DNA of 64,000 bases from Coriaria nepalensis (taxonomy: Eukaryota > Streptophyta > Magnoliopsida > Cucurbitales > Coriariaceae), in NCBI GenBank assembly GCA_027186245.1, contig CP114488.1, forward strand, positions 5,058,501-5,122,500, written 5' to 3'. The notes under the pieces are model-generated. The model made no database searches, had not been told where the DNA came from, and worked only from the letters and a program-made list of their open reading frames with translations. Below are positions 10,453-21,393 of this stretch, piece after piece. Numbering within the stretch: the stretch's first letter is position 1; every line of letters begins with the position of its first letter. Both the position numbers and the translations under genes were made by a program.

Positions 10453-12960
10453 CTACTCAGTGGTACAAGATAAACTAATTTTGCATACATTGTCCCTCCA
10501 ATTAGTAGTGGAGTGGAATGTATCACAAAATGAGTAGACACTCACACTTGTAGACTTTGCAACTGCTACGGCATGCACACACATAATTTTATCCAAGTCA
10601 ACCACCCTACATGTGCAACTCTTTGCCCATAAGTTGACAACAACATTAGTAGCACCTTTAGTCACTTCAAAAGTAGTATCATCTACACAATCAAACTTAA
10701 TTGTAAATGATTCATCAAATATTTTTCTAAGCAGCTCTAGTACCTTAGGAGTGCATTGGTTGGTATGCTGATTTGTTAAATTTCTTCGAGTGTTGAACCA
10801 AGTGGTGATCTTCTTAATACTATCGCGTCAGTCTACAATTGGATATGAACATGCATCTTTCAATACACTGTTATGTGACTCAGAAGTATTATTTGTCATG
10901 ATATTATATCTAAGACCTTGGATATGAGCTCTTAACTAATGTTCAAAACAAATATCCTCTAGGTACATTACCATACCGGGATGCGATGTTATAATCTCAT
11001 TGAAGTATACATTGAATTATTGTAGCCTATATGCTTTAGCTACACTCTCAAATAGAGCAACTATTTCACCCCCCTAAATCTCAACTTGATATTTTGTCCG
11101 ATGTGCCAAATGAAAGCACTATGTTTAGAATTCAGGTAAACACTTTGTACAATATTTTTAACACTCTGTGATCGAGATGAAATGAACACCAAGTTGAGGA
11201 CATCATGTATCTTTTCGCGAAGCCTAGTCAAAAACCAAGTCAAGGATGCTTTGTTTGCCAAGTTGACTATAGCCCATACAATTTGATAGAGTTGTTTGTT
11301 ACCATACTCTACGGTTGCAGTTAGAAGCGTGCCCTTATATTTGTACTTCAAAAAGGTTCTATCGATATAAATAATCTTTCGCATAAAAGCCATGAAATAA
11401 TAAAGAAACCTTTCTTCCCCATCTTTCAAAAGTGTTGTTATAGTTTCTAGATTTACCACCTTTATCACCGTAGAATAACGTGGCGACATTGCGTAACTCT
11501 CATCGATCGTACCTCAAATAAGGTCACATACAATAGACCTTGCTTTCTATGCCTTTCAATAAGTAATATTTACCTTCACATCATTATGTCCTATGTTTCT
11601 AATAATTTTCAGGTTAGGACCCTCTTTACATTAACTATAACTATTCATCAAATGTCGTCCAATTGCGAAAGCAAATGCTTGCCGATGTTTGTTATGTAGG
11701 AAGTCTAAGTCATATGTGTGTTGATTTTTATCAGATTAAATTTGAAAAAAATAAATTGTGTTTCTTTCTCATAGCACGGAGTATCCACTTACAATTTGTA
11801 TCTATACAATCGAGAATATATGCACTCTTATTTGACTTCCTCATCTTGAATTCAAAATTTCGTAATATAGCATGCATTTGAAGACTCATCTTAAGGTCGT
11901 TCTTCAAGGAAAAGAATTAAGTGCGATAAAACTCATCTTCACTTAATTGGGAAGAAGCAATAAAGAGGAAATACCTTCCAAGAACAAAAAAAATCATTAC
12001 TCGATACCCTAGACTGAGTAGCATTAGGAACAATATTGGCATAATCATTTTTCCCAACCATGTCTGGGATTTCACTTTGCGATTGTGGTAAAATTGGTGC
12101 TGGCAAGTCGTGGATAGGTATTGGATTCAAATTCTCTAGAGAAAATAAAGTATATGAGATGTAAGTATCACTCCATTAAAGTAGTCATCCTCGAACAAAT
12201 AAAATTATGATTCATTTTATTGTCAGTATGATTACCATATTCTTCCTTTGTTCTTCTACCCCTGTCATCCTCATTCAAATCCTCAACCTCAATGGTGGCA
12301 ACTAAACAAGAGTGTTGCGCTCGATACGGAACTTAACCTAACACCTTACGGCATGAGTTAACGACAGCCATGCACCACCTATGTCGGCATTCCCTAAGGC
12401 ATCCCTCTCTTTCAAGAGGATTTATAGCAGGTCAAGCCCTAGTAAGGTTCTTCGCTTTGCATCGAATTAAACCACATGCTTCACCGCTTGTGTGGGACTC
12501 CGTCAATTCCTTTGAGTTTCATTCTTGCGAACCGTACTCCCCAGGTGGGATACTTAACGCATTAGCTACAGCACTACATGGGTCGAGATACACAAACGCC
12601 TAGTATCCATCGTTTACGACTAGAACTACTAGGGTATCTAATCCCATTTGCTCCCTTAGTGAAAGTCTTGTCATCATCACCACGATCGGGTACTTGATGT
12701 TGCTCTTGAACATACTTACCACTTCTCCCCTTTGGAATCAATGTCACATGCAGTGAAGATGGACTAATAATGGTTGCACATTTGCATCATTTTCTATAAA
12801 TATTGAATGAATGATCGATGTGAATAGCTACTATTATGCTATTTTAATACAAAATTCATTAAGACCAACGTGAATATTTTTGTAGATGACCTTTAATAAC
12901 TCGCTAAAAGTGAGACTTATTTCAATTGAAATATTGTTCCATCCTTGCGGGCCTTTCAAA
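10453..12960 (-). pseudogene. Mutator-like (MuDR/MULE) transposase, degenerate
   Basis: Three parts of a plant MULE transposase are visible on the minus strand. The N-terminal part is weak, about 12960-11700, and includes a CIDTNCKWILRAMRKK-like block. The MULE catalytic domain is at 11489-11061, with DRTFLKYKYKGTLL, then WAIVNLANKASLTWFLTRL, VFISSRSQSVKNIV and FIWHIGQNIK. The SWIM zinc finger is at 10665-10453, with CTCRVVDLDKIMCVHAVAVA (CxC...CxH). The second catalytic aspartate, normally in an SDR-type motif, reads SSR here, so the active site is probably lost. Frames are broken throughout, and a plastid 16S rRNA fragment lies inside the N-terminal part. No terminal inverted repeats or 9-bp target duplication could be found by eye. 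Confidence 0.8.
12310..12659 (-). pseudogene. rrn16: Nuclear copy of plastid 16S rRNA (NUPT fragment)
   Basis: About 350 bp match the middle of 16S rRNA, antisense on the plus strand. The universal sites near E. coli positions 785 (GGGTATCTAATCCC, 12632-12645), 907 (CCGTCAATTCCTTTGAGTTT, 12500-12519) and 1100 (GTTGCGCTCG, 12314-12323) are all present in order. Long stretches such as CTCTCTTTCAAGAGGAT and CTTCGCTTTGCATCGAATTA follow the chloroplast form. It carries many transitions (GCG to GCA or ATG type changes, GGGGTATCT to AGGGTATCT) and an inserted C near 12532, so it is a decayed nuclear insert, not a working gene. A 77-codon ORF on the opposite strand here is an artefact. Confidence 0.9.
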
Positions 12961-14277
12961 ACCTAATATTTCGATAGTTTTCAGTTCCCTTGCTCCTTCC
13001 ATTCCTCATCAAAGCATAGAACTATGAATAGAAGACATCATTCATGAAAAAATAAATAACTTCAAATCATTATCTTGACCAAATTCTGAAGAAAGTAAGA
13101 AAAAAATCCAATTCTAAACCAAAATCTAGTCCTTAATAAAGTTCATACTAGATTTCAGTAGAAGACTGGTCCAAACTTTATTTCGAATTGAAATCTTGGT
13201 TTGAAATTATATTTCAAACCACTTTTCTTGCCAAAACTAGACCTCAATATGGAGTTTTGAGCTCTCAGATATGGAGGTCCAATAACGACTTCAGTACAAT
13301 GGCATTTTCTATTTGTGAGCGAAACGAAAGAACAAAAGTATAAACTCGGAACAAGCTTGAAACTCAACCTCAAGAACAAAATGAAGTTGTGTATGTCGGA
13401 AGAGAATAAGTTCTGAACTTGCAACAAGATGCCTGTGTATGTCAGAACCTTAAGCTTCTTCTCCGACGAAGTATAGGTACAAAGATCGTTCTTCTCCGAT
13501 GAAATATCAATCAAAAATCATGAGCTTCAAAATTTTAAAAATGTCGGTCGTTTTCTTTTGGTTGAAGAATAGAGATGATGATGAGGGTAAGAATTTAAGT
13601 TACTATATTCTTTTACTTTTGTATTAAATAAAATAAAATAAATGTTAAAATACATCCTTTTTACAAAATGAGTCCATGTTGCAAAAATATTTCCCACATA
13701 ATATCATTTAACTAATCATCCCTTTTATTTATCTTTTGTTTGTTTGTTAGGATTATGGGCTTGGGTGGGGCTTGGGGTTTTAATTTTTCTTATTCAGTTT
13801 TTTTTTCCTTTAAAAAAAATAGGGCCCTAATTATTAGAGGTCTTAGGCTTTTGCCTGGCCCACCTAATGGTTGAACCGGGCTTATATGGAAGATGCTCAT
13901 GTGAATTAGTCTTAATTTGTATGTTATCAACTAAATGAATATTTTGTATGTTGGAAATAACAATGTATGCATATGGTTTCTATGACATACCTGATAAATT
14001 CTATGATCTTAGATATGTACTTGTAATCGTGATAGTATCACGCTTGCTGAGATTCAAGTAGTTTGATATGTAAGATTTGAATTAGTCATAGTTATAGCAT
14101 TGTTATGATGAGTTAATGATAATCTGAAAAGATTATAACATGCGCTATCTTTGAGAGAGAAGAATAATGTTCTCATAGTCATCGATATTGAAGAATATGA
14201 GGATATACATGTAGGTGATTGGTACATACCTAATCACTAGACGTGATTAATGGACAAGTCTCAATATTAATAATATT
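12961..14277. other. Intergenic, no recognisable gene
   Basis: A 119-codon open frame at 13155-13514 (minus) has low-complexity Phe/Leu/Ser-rich content and no recognisable domain. Nothing else stands out. Confidence 0.5.
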
Positions 14278-14730
14278 GACTATTAATGAAACTTGTCAAG
14301 TGGCTATTACACTTATGATTCTCAGACTGTTATCACCACAATACTAACGTACATGATATCATGCTTTGATATCACTACATGTCTATGTTTAAGGGTTGCT
14401 AAAAAGGTGAAACATTAGGCATTGTCTTGTACGTATAGTTTGTTTGGTGATAAGATGGAATGCATCACCTCTATAATATAAAAAAATCCTTAGCAAAAGT
14501 AGTATTATATGAAAAGAATTTATGTAAATCTATTGTCTAAGTTGCATAAGAACTCACATGATTCATATGTTCAGTCTAGTAGAGTTTAACAATTATATCA
14601 TGCCCTAAGACCGATCAGGACTATGACATAAATAGAATGATTAGTCTGGTATAGTAATAGTCACAACTGGTTCTTGTGAGGTTCCTTGAACTTCTCATTA
14701 CATGAGTGGGACATACCCTTTACTAGAGGC
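14278..14730 (+). repeat. Dispersed repeat family R2, copy 2
   Basis: It matches 9905-10400 in the same orientation. It is embedded in a longer AT-rich block (about 13.9-15.5 kb) that has a TATAAAAG box at about 15391 followed by a leader-like stretch with GAGAGAGAG, so the whole may be an old LTR. That is inference. Confidence 0.65.
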
Positions 14731-16950
14731 CAATATGAGTTTGGTGGTTTAAGTTAATTGATCATGTTGATGATCAAATTATCTATTTAACTTAGAAGTT
14801 ATTTTAAGGGTAAATGGTCTAATCTTTAGATTAGCTAAAACTCACAAGTTGTTATGTGACCATATCGGCATAATGTAGGACTTATTCGGTCATGCACATT
14901 AAGAACAATTAGATTTAGGCTAAGATCTTAATTTGAATTTTTGAATCGTTCTTAGAAAACTTAATTTAAAGAGTTACATTAGTAATTAGTTTAATTTATT
15001 AAGTCTAGATCATATCCACACTACAAGCGTATTCAAAATGTGATTTAGATTTAATTTAAAATTAAATAATAAATTTAATAAGTACTATGTTGACTAAATG
15101 AATTTATTAAACAAAGATTTAATGAACATAAAGTGAAAGAATATTTTTCAGGTTAAACGGAAAAATCGATTGATCATTAAAGTGTTATTAGGCCTAACTG
15201 AGCTTATGTGGAAATGTCCAAATTAGAATCTTGGGCTTTACAAGGTAAAATTGAATTTTAATTGGGAATTATTAGGTAATTTAAGTTTCTAAAAATAAAA
15301 ATTAAAACGAATAGAAAAAACTCGAATATTTGAAATGGTAAAGTACATTTGGAGGCTTGCTTAGGCCGAGAGCCCAAAACTTGTGTCTCTTATAAAAGAA
15401 AGAAGCAAACCCTAGGGCTTATAATTATCCTTGTGGCCGCACACTAGAGAAAGAGAGAGTGAGGATGAGAGTCATATTTTTTTTCTCCCGATGGCTTCCC
15501 CTTCAAAGTTTGAATCTTTTGAGTTGTGATTCAAACTAGAAACTACATTTTTAGTTATTTTTCGTGTAGATACTAATAGAGGCCACATAACAGCTCAAAA
15601 CTACTGCAAGGGACAGTGGCTGAAGTTTTCAGCAATAGTCCGATGAAGGGTGTGGTGGGCACTCAAGGCCATTTGAGGAGAAACGAGCTCGGTATCAAAT
15701 CCTCCCTTTTTCTCTCTTCTCTTGGACCTAATTTTGTTTCTTAGATTAGATGTGAAACTAGATTTCCAGTTTGAAAAATAGTTCATTAAAAATACTACCC
15801 TCGATCTTGGCAGTAATCGTTTTGAAATTAAATATCGGGAAGTCATTTTTCAAAAATTGCATTCCGCTCTAGTTAGATTCAATGACATAATTTCTACACC
15901 GGATATAATTTTAACAACCTGGTGAAACTTCTCTAAAAATTCAATTCAAATATTTTCATATTTTTCGCAACAAAATATTATTTTATATAAAATTGCTAAT
16001 ACAACATATTTCTTAGGCCTACTAATATAATATCGGATGTTGATTGCTATTATTTAAACGCTATTGCGAAGCTTTCAGAAATCTTTGTATATACATCTTA
16101 AATATATATATATGTAAATTTTATTTCTACTCCACTCTATAAAATTAAAATTCATCACCATTTATATAGATCATTAAATTTTCATCTCTTTGTATTCTAC
16201 ATGACCTCTTCTGTGTGTCGATATCTCAGAAGTATATTTATTTATTTTTTCTTTCCCCTCTTCATCTTCCTCTTCCAGACAATTAGAAAGGTAATGGATA
16301 AGATATTAAAAAATTGTAATATAGGGAAATACTTGTCTACAAGATGCTTCTCTCAAGCAAAATCAACAAGATAATCCTTGAGCCAAATTGCATGTGTTGT
16401 CTTCTCAGTTCTTATTTACTCATAATAAAGTAGAAACAAAATTAAAAATTAAAATTTGTGTGAAATTTTAATGTAAATCTTTGTATGATTTCTGTGTAGG
16501 ATCCAACAAATGATGGAGTAGTGGAAATCAATTCCTCGAGTTGTTGAGGAGCTGGCAAAGCTCGAGAGTTTGCAAACAGGCCATTATTTTATGTTCTCTT
16601 CCGGCACATATTGCTATCTTGTCACCAAATAAGAAAAACAATAAGATAAAAGAGATAAAGAGAGGACCAAATATACACCATTCTCTAATCTTTTCTTCTT
16701 GGCTCTCCAGCTATGAAATTGTGATACAAATAGGATATCAAGATGGTTTAATTAAAGACAACGTAAAAAAGTCAATTTCGAATATTGGGTAAACTCCAAA
16801 TATGTTGTTTGATAATTCGTCGTACCTTTTATTACCGTTCCCATAGTAACTTAAATACAAAGAAGAAACTAAAATCCTTACCAACTAGGAGAGAATATCT
16901 CCTTATTAGCCACGATCAGATCATGGTAATTGTGCCCAATGACCCGGTCT
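14731..16950. other. Intergenic, possible LTR remnant, no gene
   Basis: AT-rich with many stops on both strands. A TATAAAAG box near 15391 and nearby AAACCCTAGGG/GAGAGAGAG stretches resemble the transcribed end of an LTR. No coding domain is recognised. Confidence 0.45.
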
Positions 16951-16958
16951 TACAACAG

Positions 16959-18235
16959 CTAACGATAAAAGAAACCACTACTGCGAGGTTGTGGCCAAGC
17001 TTGAACACGTGCAATCTTGTCATGATCAACTACTACGCCGTGTTGGGAGACGAGATGGCTCAGGTAGTCAATGGTCGTCCAGGCAAAGGTGCACTTGGAC
17101 CTTTCTGCATAGAGTTTATGATGCCGAAGAGTCTCCAGCATGACTTTCAAATGCGCCTTATGATCCTACATTGTCTTGTTATATACCAAAGTATTGTCAA
17201 AGAAGACCAAAATAAATTTGCGAAGTTATGGCCGGAATATATGATTCATTAATGCTTAGAATGTAGACGGGGCATTGATGAGGCTGAATGGCATGACAAG
17301 AAATTTATAATGCCCATCATAAGTGTGAAAAGCAGTTTTCTGAATATCCGTAGGAGCAACACGAATTTGATGAAACTCGGAGCACAAATCCAATTTTGAA
17401 AAAATTGTTGCGCCATGAAGCTCGTCAAGTAGTTCGTTCACTATCAGAATGGGGAAACAGGCTCAAATGGTTTGACCGTTTAATGCTCGATAATCGACAC
17501 ATAGATGCCAAGGTCCGTCCTTTTTTTTTAACAAGGAGAATTGGGGTAGAATATGAGCTTTGACTAGGACAAATAAGGCTGGACTCCAGAAGCTCTTATT
17601 GAAATTGTGTGTAGCGGAAAGGTCGTACTTTAACTGGAGTCGTCCCTGCCCAAGTGAGAATGCGCTGATCATACTCTCGATGGAGGTAAAGACGTAGGCG
17701 TAGAAAAAATGTCTAAATATTCATCTAAGACCCCTTGTATTTGTGTTGGCACGTTAATGATGTTGCTAGGCCCCACATCAAATTCAATAGAAGATAAGAG
17801 GTAAAGGAGGGATGCCTCATGTGATCTGCAAATGCATCACTAGTGGCAAAGTGAGTTCTTCCTTGCTTTTCTCCCACATATCAGAAAAGTATGATTTTAT
17901 TGGGCCAAGGGTACGTAGCCAACATGCACCCGAAACAGCATCATACACTCCGAGTGAGAGTAAATAAAAATCACGAGATAATGGGACCCCTTGAATAGAA
18001 AATGTCACATTATTGCATTTGCTCACCATTAGCAACAGTAACCTTCATTTTGGCTCCTGCATCGGCAAGCAATCCTGTGCGCTTGAATATTTGCGGGTCT
18101 TAGAAGTTGTGGTTAGAGCCATTGTAAATTAATATGTAGAATGGGCGGTTCGCAATAACACCCATAACCTGAAGTGTTTGGCAGCCATGGCATGCAAGGA
18201 AATTTCACCACTCGCTTCATCTAGCTCCATAGCTC
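16959..18235 (-). pseudogene. Ty3/gypsy protease-RT fragment
   Basis: Minus-strand order: a protease block at about 18150-17817, where the active-site loop reads ILIYNGSNHNF instead of a D(S/T)G form, followed by AVSGACWLRTLGPI. Then RT pieces: 17672-17463 with FSLLKKKDGPWHLCVDYRAL, 17441-17256 with [25 protein letters not shown] and [13 protein letters not shown], and 17150-16959 with LRHHKLYAERSKCTFA. Stops separate each piece and no LTRs are visible. The DYRALN and SKLDL/FHQIR blocks identify a gypsy RT of a lineage different from the 3.2-9.6 kb element. Confidence 0.8.
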
Positions 18236-19736
18236 AAGTGTTTAACTATAGGAGAGTCAGTATGGGCCCTTGGTAGTGGCTTAAGAAGGTATAAATGGAG
18301 AAAAAATAAATAAATTAAATTGGTTAAAAAATTAAATTTAAATTAAAAGTAAATATATGAATAAATTTTGTTAACTTAGCTAAATTTAAAATTTCAATAG
18401 TTATTTAATGATTATATAACATACACATAATTATTTTATAAATTTTACAGAATTAAGAGATTATAATTTAAATTTAAAATTAAGTATTAATTAAAGTTAT
18501 TAAAAAATTTGAATATTTATTTTAATTTATGCAAAATTTCAAAAGTTTACCCTCTTAATTATTTAACTTCTTCTCTAAAATGAAAAAGCCAACACAATAA
18601 GCCTAAAACAAAATCCCTCTTTTTTTTTTTAATTTTATGGATTTAATAAAAAGTCTTTTTCCTTGAGTACCGATACCATCCCGGTATTAGTACCATTCCA
18701 ATATTAGTGATTTCAATCCCGATATCAATACCGAAAAAGTTGAAACTGGAACATGTACTACCCTAACTCAGTCCCGACCCCTAAGCTTGGCAGTACTGAT
18801 TCACATAGCCGCTTGATTATGCAAGAGAATTTGGCTCTGTTCTTCTTGAAAACCCACAAAGATGCCATCTCTTTCGGGAATGATAAAAATAAAAAAAGAT
18901 GGAGAAACTAAAGTGCATAAGAATACATTATAGCTTGTAAACTAAGCAATTGGTTTTAAACACCTTCCCCTTTTCCCCGAATCAATAAATCAACTCCCTC
19001 AGTTTCAAGATCCAAAGTAGAACAAATGGAGATTAGGGGAGAATTATCAACATAAAAGGGGTGAAACTGCATCTTAAAACAAACGTAGAAGGAAAACGTT
19101 TCTCTAACTTGAAACCCACAATTGAGTCATGTCCACTTAGAGGGACAATTAAGATATGTAAATGTTGTAATGGAACTAGCCTAGATACAATAAATTATTA
19201 TTGAGCTCGCAGCTAGCAAAATGTCTGGCAAAATTAAAAGGGGCGTAGAAGAGAGAGCTTCTTTTTCCCATTGAGTGACATCTTTTTTCAGAGTCAACGA
19301 ACATCTCTTTCATCGCCTTATGACTTTCAAACAGTAATACTAATAATATAATTAAATAAATGAAACATATCGGCAACAAAACTGAAAATAGTATTCCCCG
19401 AAACGGTGCAAAACGCAAAATCTAGAACTGTTTCTTATAGAAAAAGAGGAAAAAAAAGTCTCAAACGTCAAATAAAGTTTCTAAGACTTCAGCACTATCT
19501 TCAGAGCAAAGGGTGGGTGGTATGTACATGATTTAAGACGGAGCGCCATGTAAACTGAGTCTCGTTAAACTAAAGCAAAGAACACCTATATGGAAGATTC
19601 ATTACTACAGTAACTGCTATCTAAGGGTTGTGAATGTGAACCTCACTTCAGTTAGCAAATTGCAGAAGGGCTTTTACTCTAACAGCAACTTCAAGCGATC
19701 CCAAAACCACATCCAGAAGATGAACAGAACATTTGG
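18236..19736. other. Intergenic plus 3' region of ITPK1
   Basis: 18300-18760 is very AT-rich. About 19400-19736 probably holds the ITPK1 3' UTR (minus strand). I see no separate gene. Confidence 0.5.
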
Positions 19737-20813
19737 TCAGACTTGAATCGGTTCTTCCTTCTCTTCCCTAGCAAGAGGCGAAACTGGTAGACCTCCATCA
19801 TTCCCATCGCTGCAGCAATTACCATCCACAGGTTTCCTCCAATCACTACCATTCCTTCCTTCTACGCCATCATTCTCTTTCTTCTGCAGCATATCACAGA
19901 AGAAATCTGTCAAAACCTTCTCATAGCCAGGCATTTTCGCATACCCAGGAAAATAGTTGATGTCAATTATAAGGTATCGATTCCCGATCCTAGAGTCACG
20001 AATCACATCGAAGTTGAAAAGATTCAACTTCATAGATTGCCGCAACCCTCTAGCAATATCAGACACAAAAGTCAGAGGTGGCATCTCTGTATCATCCAGC
20101 TGCATCAACTTGTAGAACTTATCATCAATCCTTTCTTGCGTCGTCAAATTGGAAACTTGCGAAAACGACAACAAGCCCTCCACACACCCCAATTTCTCTT
20201 CAGATACGTCGGGCAATGACTTCCTCTTGACGCATTTCACGTACTCCCCAACCACGTATACCTTGAAGATAACCCCGCCATGGTTCACAAATTCCTGTAG
20301 AACTATAGGCGGCTTGAGCTTGTTCAACCCGTCGTGGTTAAAAACAAGGGCCATCTTGTGTGATTTGGCGCTGCCATCAGCTACCAGAGGCTTAGCAATC
20401 ACAGGAAACTTCAATCCCTCCCAAGCCTGCCTATCAAACAACGTTTCTTTATCGTATATCACAATCTGCTTTGGAATACCAAAAGACTCGTTTTCGTTCT
20501 CAATCTTGAGCTCGGCCACAACCTGAAGCATCGAGATCCGGTTGTGAAGCCGTTGGATTGCATCTGGCGAGTCCAAGATCAATGCGTTAGGGTTTCTAAT
20601 CCTAAAATCATCCAGCTGCCTCTTCCAATCCTGGCCGTAAAACTTATGGAGCACACAATCAAAAGGTCCCTGATCCACAAGTGCCCGGTCAGTGTCGATC
20701 CTAACCAGATCGATACCTCGAGATCCAGCGAGACTTACCAGCGATTCTCGTATGAAGCTTAGCTGCTTCTTGGGAGCGAGCGCATACCCTATGCAGACTC
20801 TACGCTCCGCCAT
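19737..20813 (-). CDS. ITPK1: Inositol-tetrakisphosphate 1-kinase 1
   Basis: Intact 358-codon single-exon gene. The enzyme phosphorylates inositol tris/tetrakisphosphates at the 1-, 5- or 6-position using ATP, in cytosolic phytate and inositol-pyrophosphate metabolism; plant ITPK1 also makes 5-InsP7 linked to phosphate and auxin signalling (established knowledge). Motifs: GYALAPKKQ (residues 9-17), RGIDLVRID (32-40), HKFYGQDW (56-63), RISMLQVV (92-99), then the ATP-grasp part with [18 protein letters not shown] (137-154), [19 protein letters not shown] (171-189), FNFDVIRD (267-273) and [16 protein letters not shown] (283-298), which carries the metal-binding Asp/Asn pair. Length and absence of introns fit ITPK1. 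The ~50-residue C-terminal tail after position 310 is rich in Gly/Asp/Asn and acidic residues and looks poorly conserved. The start is chosen because [14 protein letters not shown] is the family N-terminus. Confidence 0.95.
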   Translation of the reverse strand: MAERRVCIGYALAPKKQLSFIRESLVSLAGSRGIDLVRIDTDRALVDQGPFDCVLHKFYGQDWKRQLDDFRIRNPNALILDSPDAIQRLHNRISMLQVVAELKIENENESFGIPKQIVIYDKETLFDRQAWEGLKFPVIAKPLVADGSAKSHKMALVFNHDGLNKLKPPIVLQEFVNHGGVIFKVYVVGEYVKCVKRKSLPDVSEEKLGCVEGLLSFSQVSNLTTQERIDDKFYKLMQLDDTEMPPLTFVSDIARGLRQSMKLNLFNFDVIRDSRIGNRYLIIDINYFPGYAKMPGYEKVLTDFFCDMLQKKENDGVEGRNGSDWRKPVDGNCCSDGNDGGLPVSPLAREEKEEPIQV

Positions 20814-21075
20814 TGATATGGAAAACCCGTATAGTAAAATTGAATGCTAAGACGCTCATAAGAAAAGGCTCTGAGTGATTAATACCAACGAATTCCGAAA
20901 TCTTTTTCACGCTTCCGATATTGAAATTTAGGGATTTACGGCTACGGGTTTGCTCCGTTCAACGAGCCTCAAACGACTTAAAATACTATACAGAAAACAA
21001 TAGAAGGGGAAAATGAAAGATAAGAGTAGGCTATGTATATATAGATTTAGGGTGGAGAGAGAGAGAGAGCAGGGT
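20814..21075 (-). promoter_or_regulatory. ITPK1 5' leader and core promoter
   Basis: On the gene strand a TATA box (CTATATATAC) lies at about 21044-21035, roughly 225 bp upstream of the ATG, which predicts a leader near 190 nt. A CT repeat (GAGAGAGAG on the plus strand, 21055-21069) sits just upstream of it. Both features are typical of plant core promoters. Confidence 0.5.
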
Positions 21076-21286
21076 TATGGAACTTATGGCTTAGAGGTGG
21101 AGATTGATGCCGGTATGTTATAGCATTGATATAATAATATATCATAAATATGTTGGACTTGGCCCGTGAGTTTATTTGTTTAACAATTTTATTTTTCTTA
21201 ATTAGATTTAATTATTATTTGTTTTATAGTCACATAAATTAATAGAGTAACAGTTATGATATCCGACAGCTTAAAGTAAAATATAA

Positions 21287-21393
21287 GTATGATACTCGAC
21301 GGATCGATGGAGCTTTCGACTCATCGAGTATCATAACTTCTAGTTTATTCGACGGGTAGATGGAGTCTTCGACCCATCGAGTATCATAACTCA
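21287..21393. repeat. 53-bp tandem repeat with hairpin potential
   Basis: Two ~53-bp units each end in ATCGAGTATCATAACT. The first is preceded by GTATGATACTCGAC, the near-complement of that end, so the array can fold into a stem-loop. Confidence 0.75.

Noticed and set aside
12370..12603. 77-codon plus-strand open frame
   Set aside because: It lies wholly on the antisense strand of the plastid 16S rRNA fragment; this frame is a known artefact of rRNA sequence.
13155..13514. 119-codon minus-strand frame
   Set aside because: Low-complexity Phe/Leu/Ser/Lys composition, no motif, no splice context; chance frame.
16785..17252. 155-codon plus-strand frame
   Set aside because: It overlaps gypsy RT blocks readable on the minus strand, and its own translation shows no domain.
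20149..20526. 125-codon plus-strand frame inside ITPK1
   Set aside because: Antisense shadow of the intact ITPK1 coding sequence.
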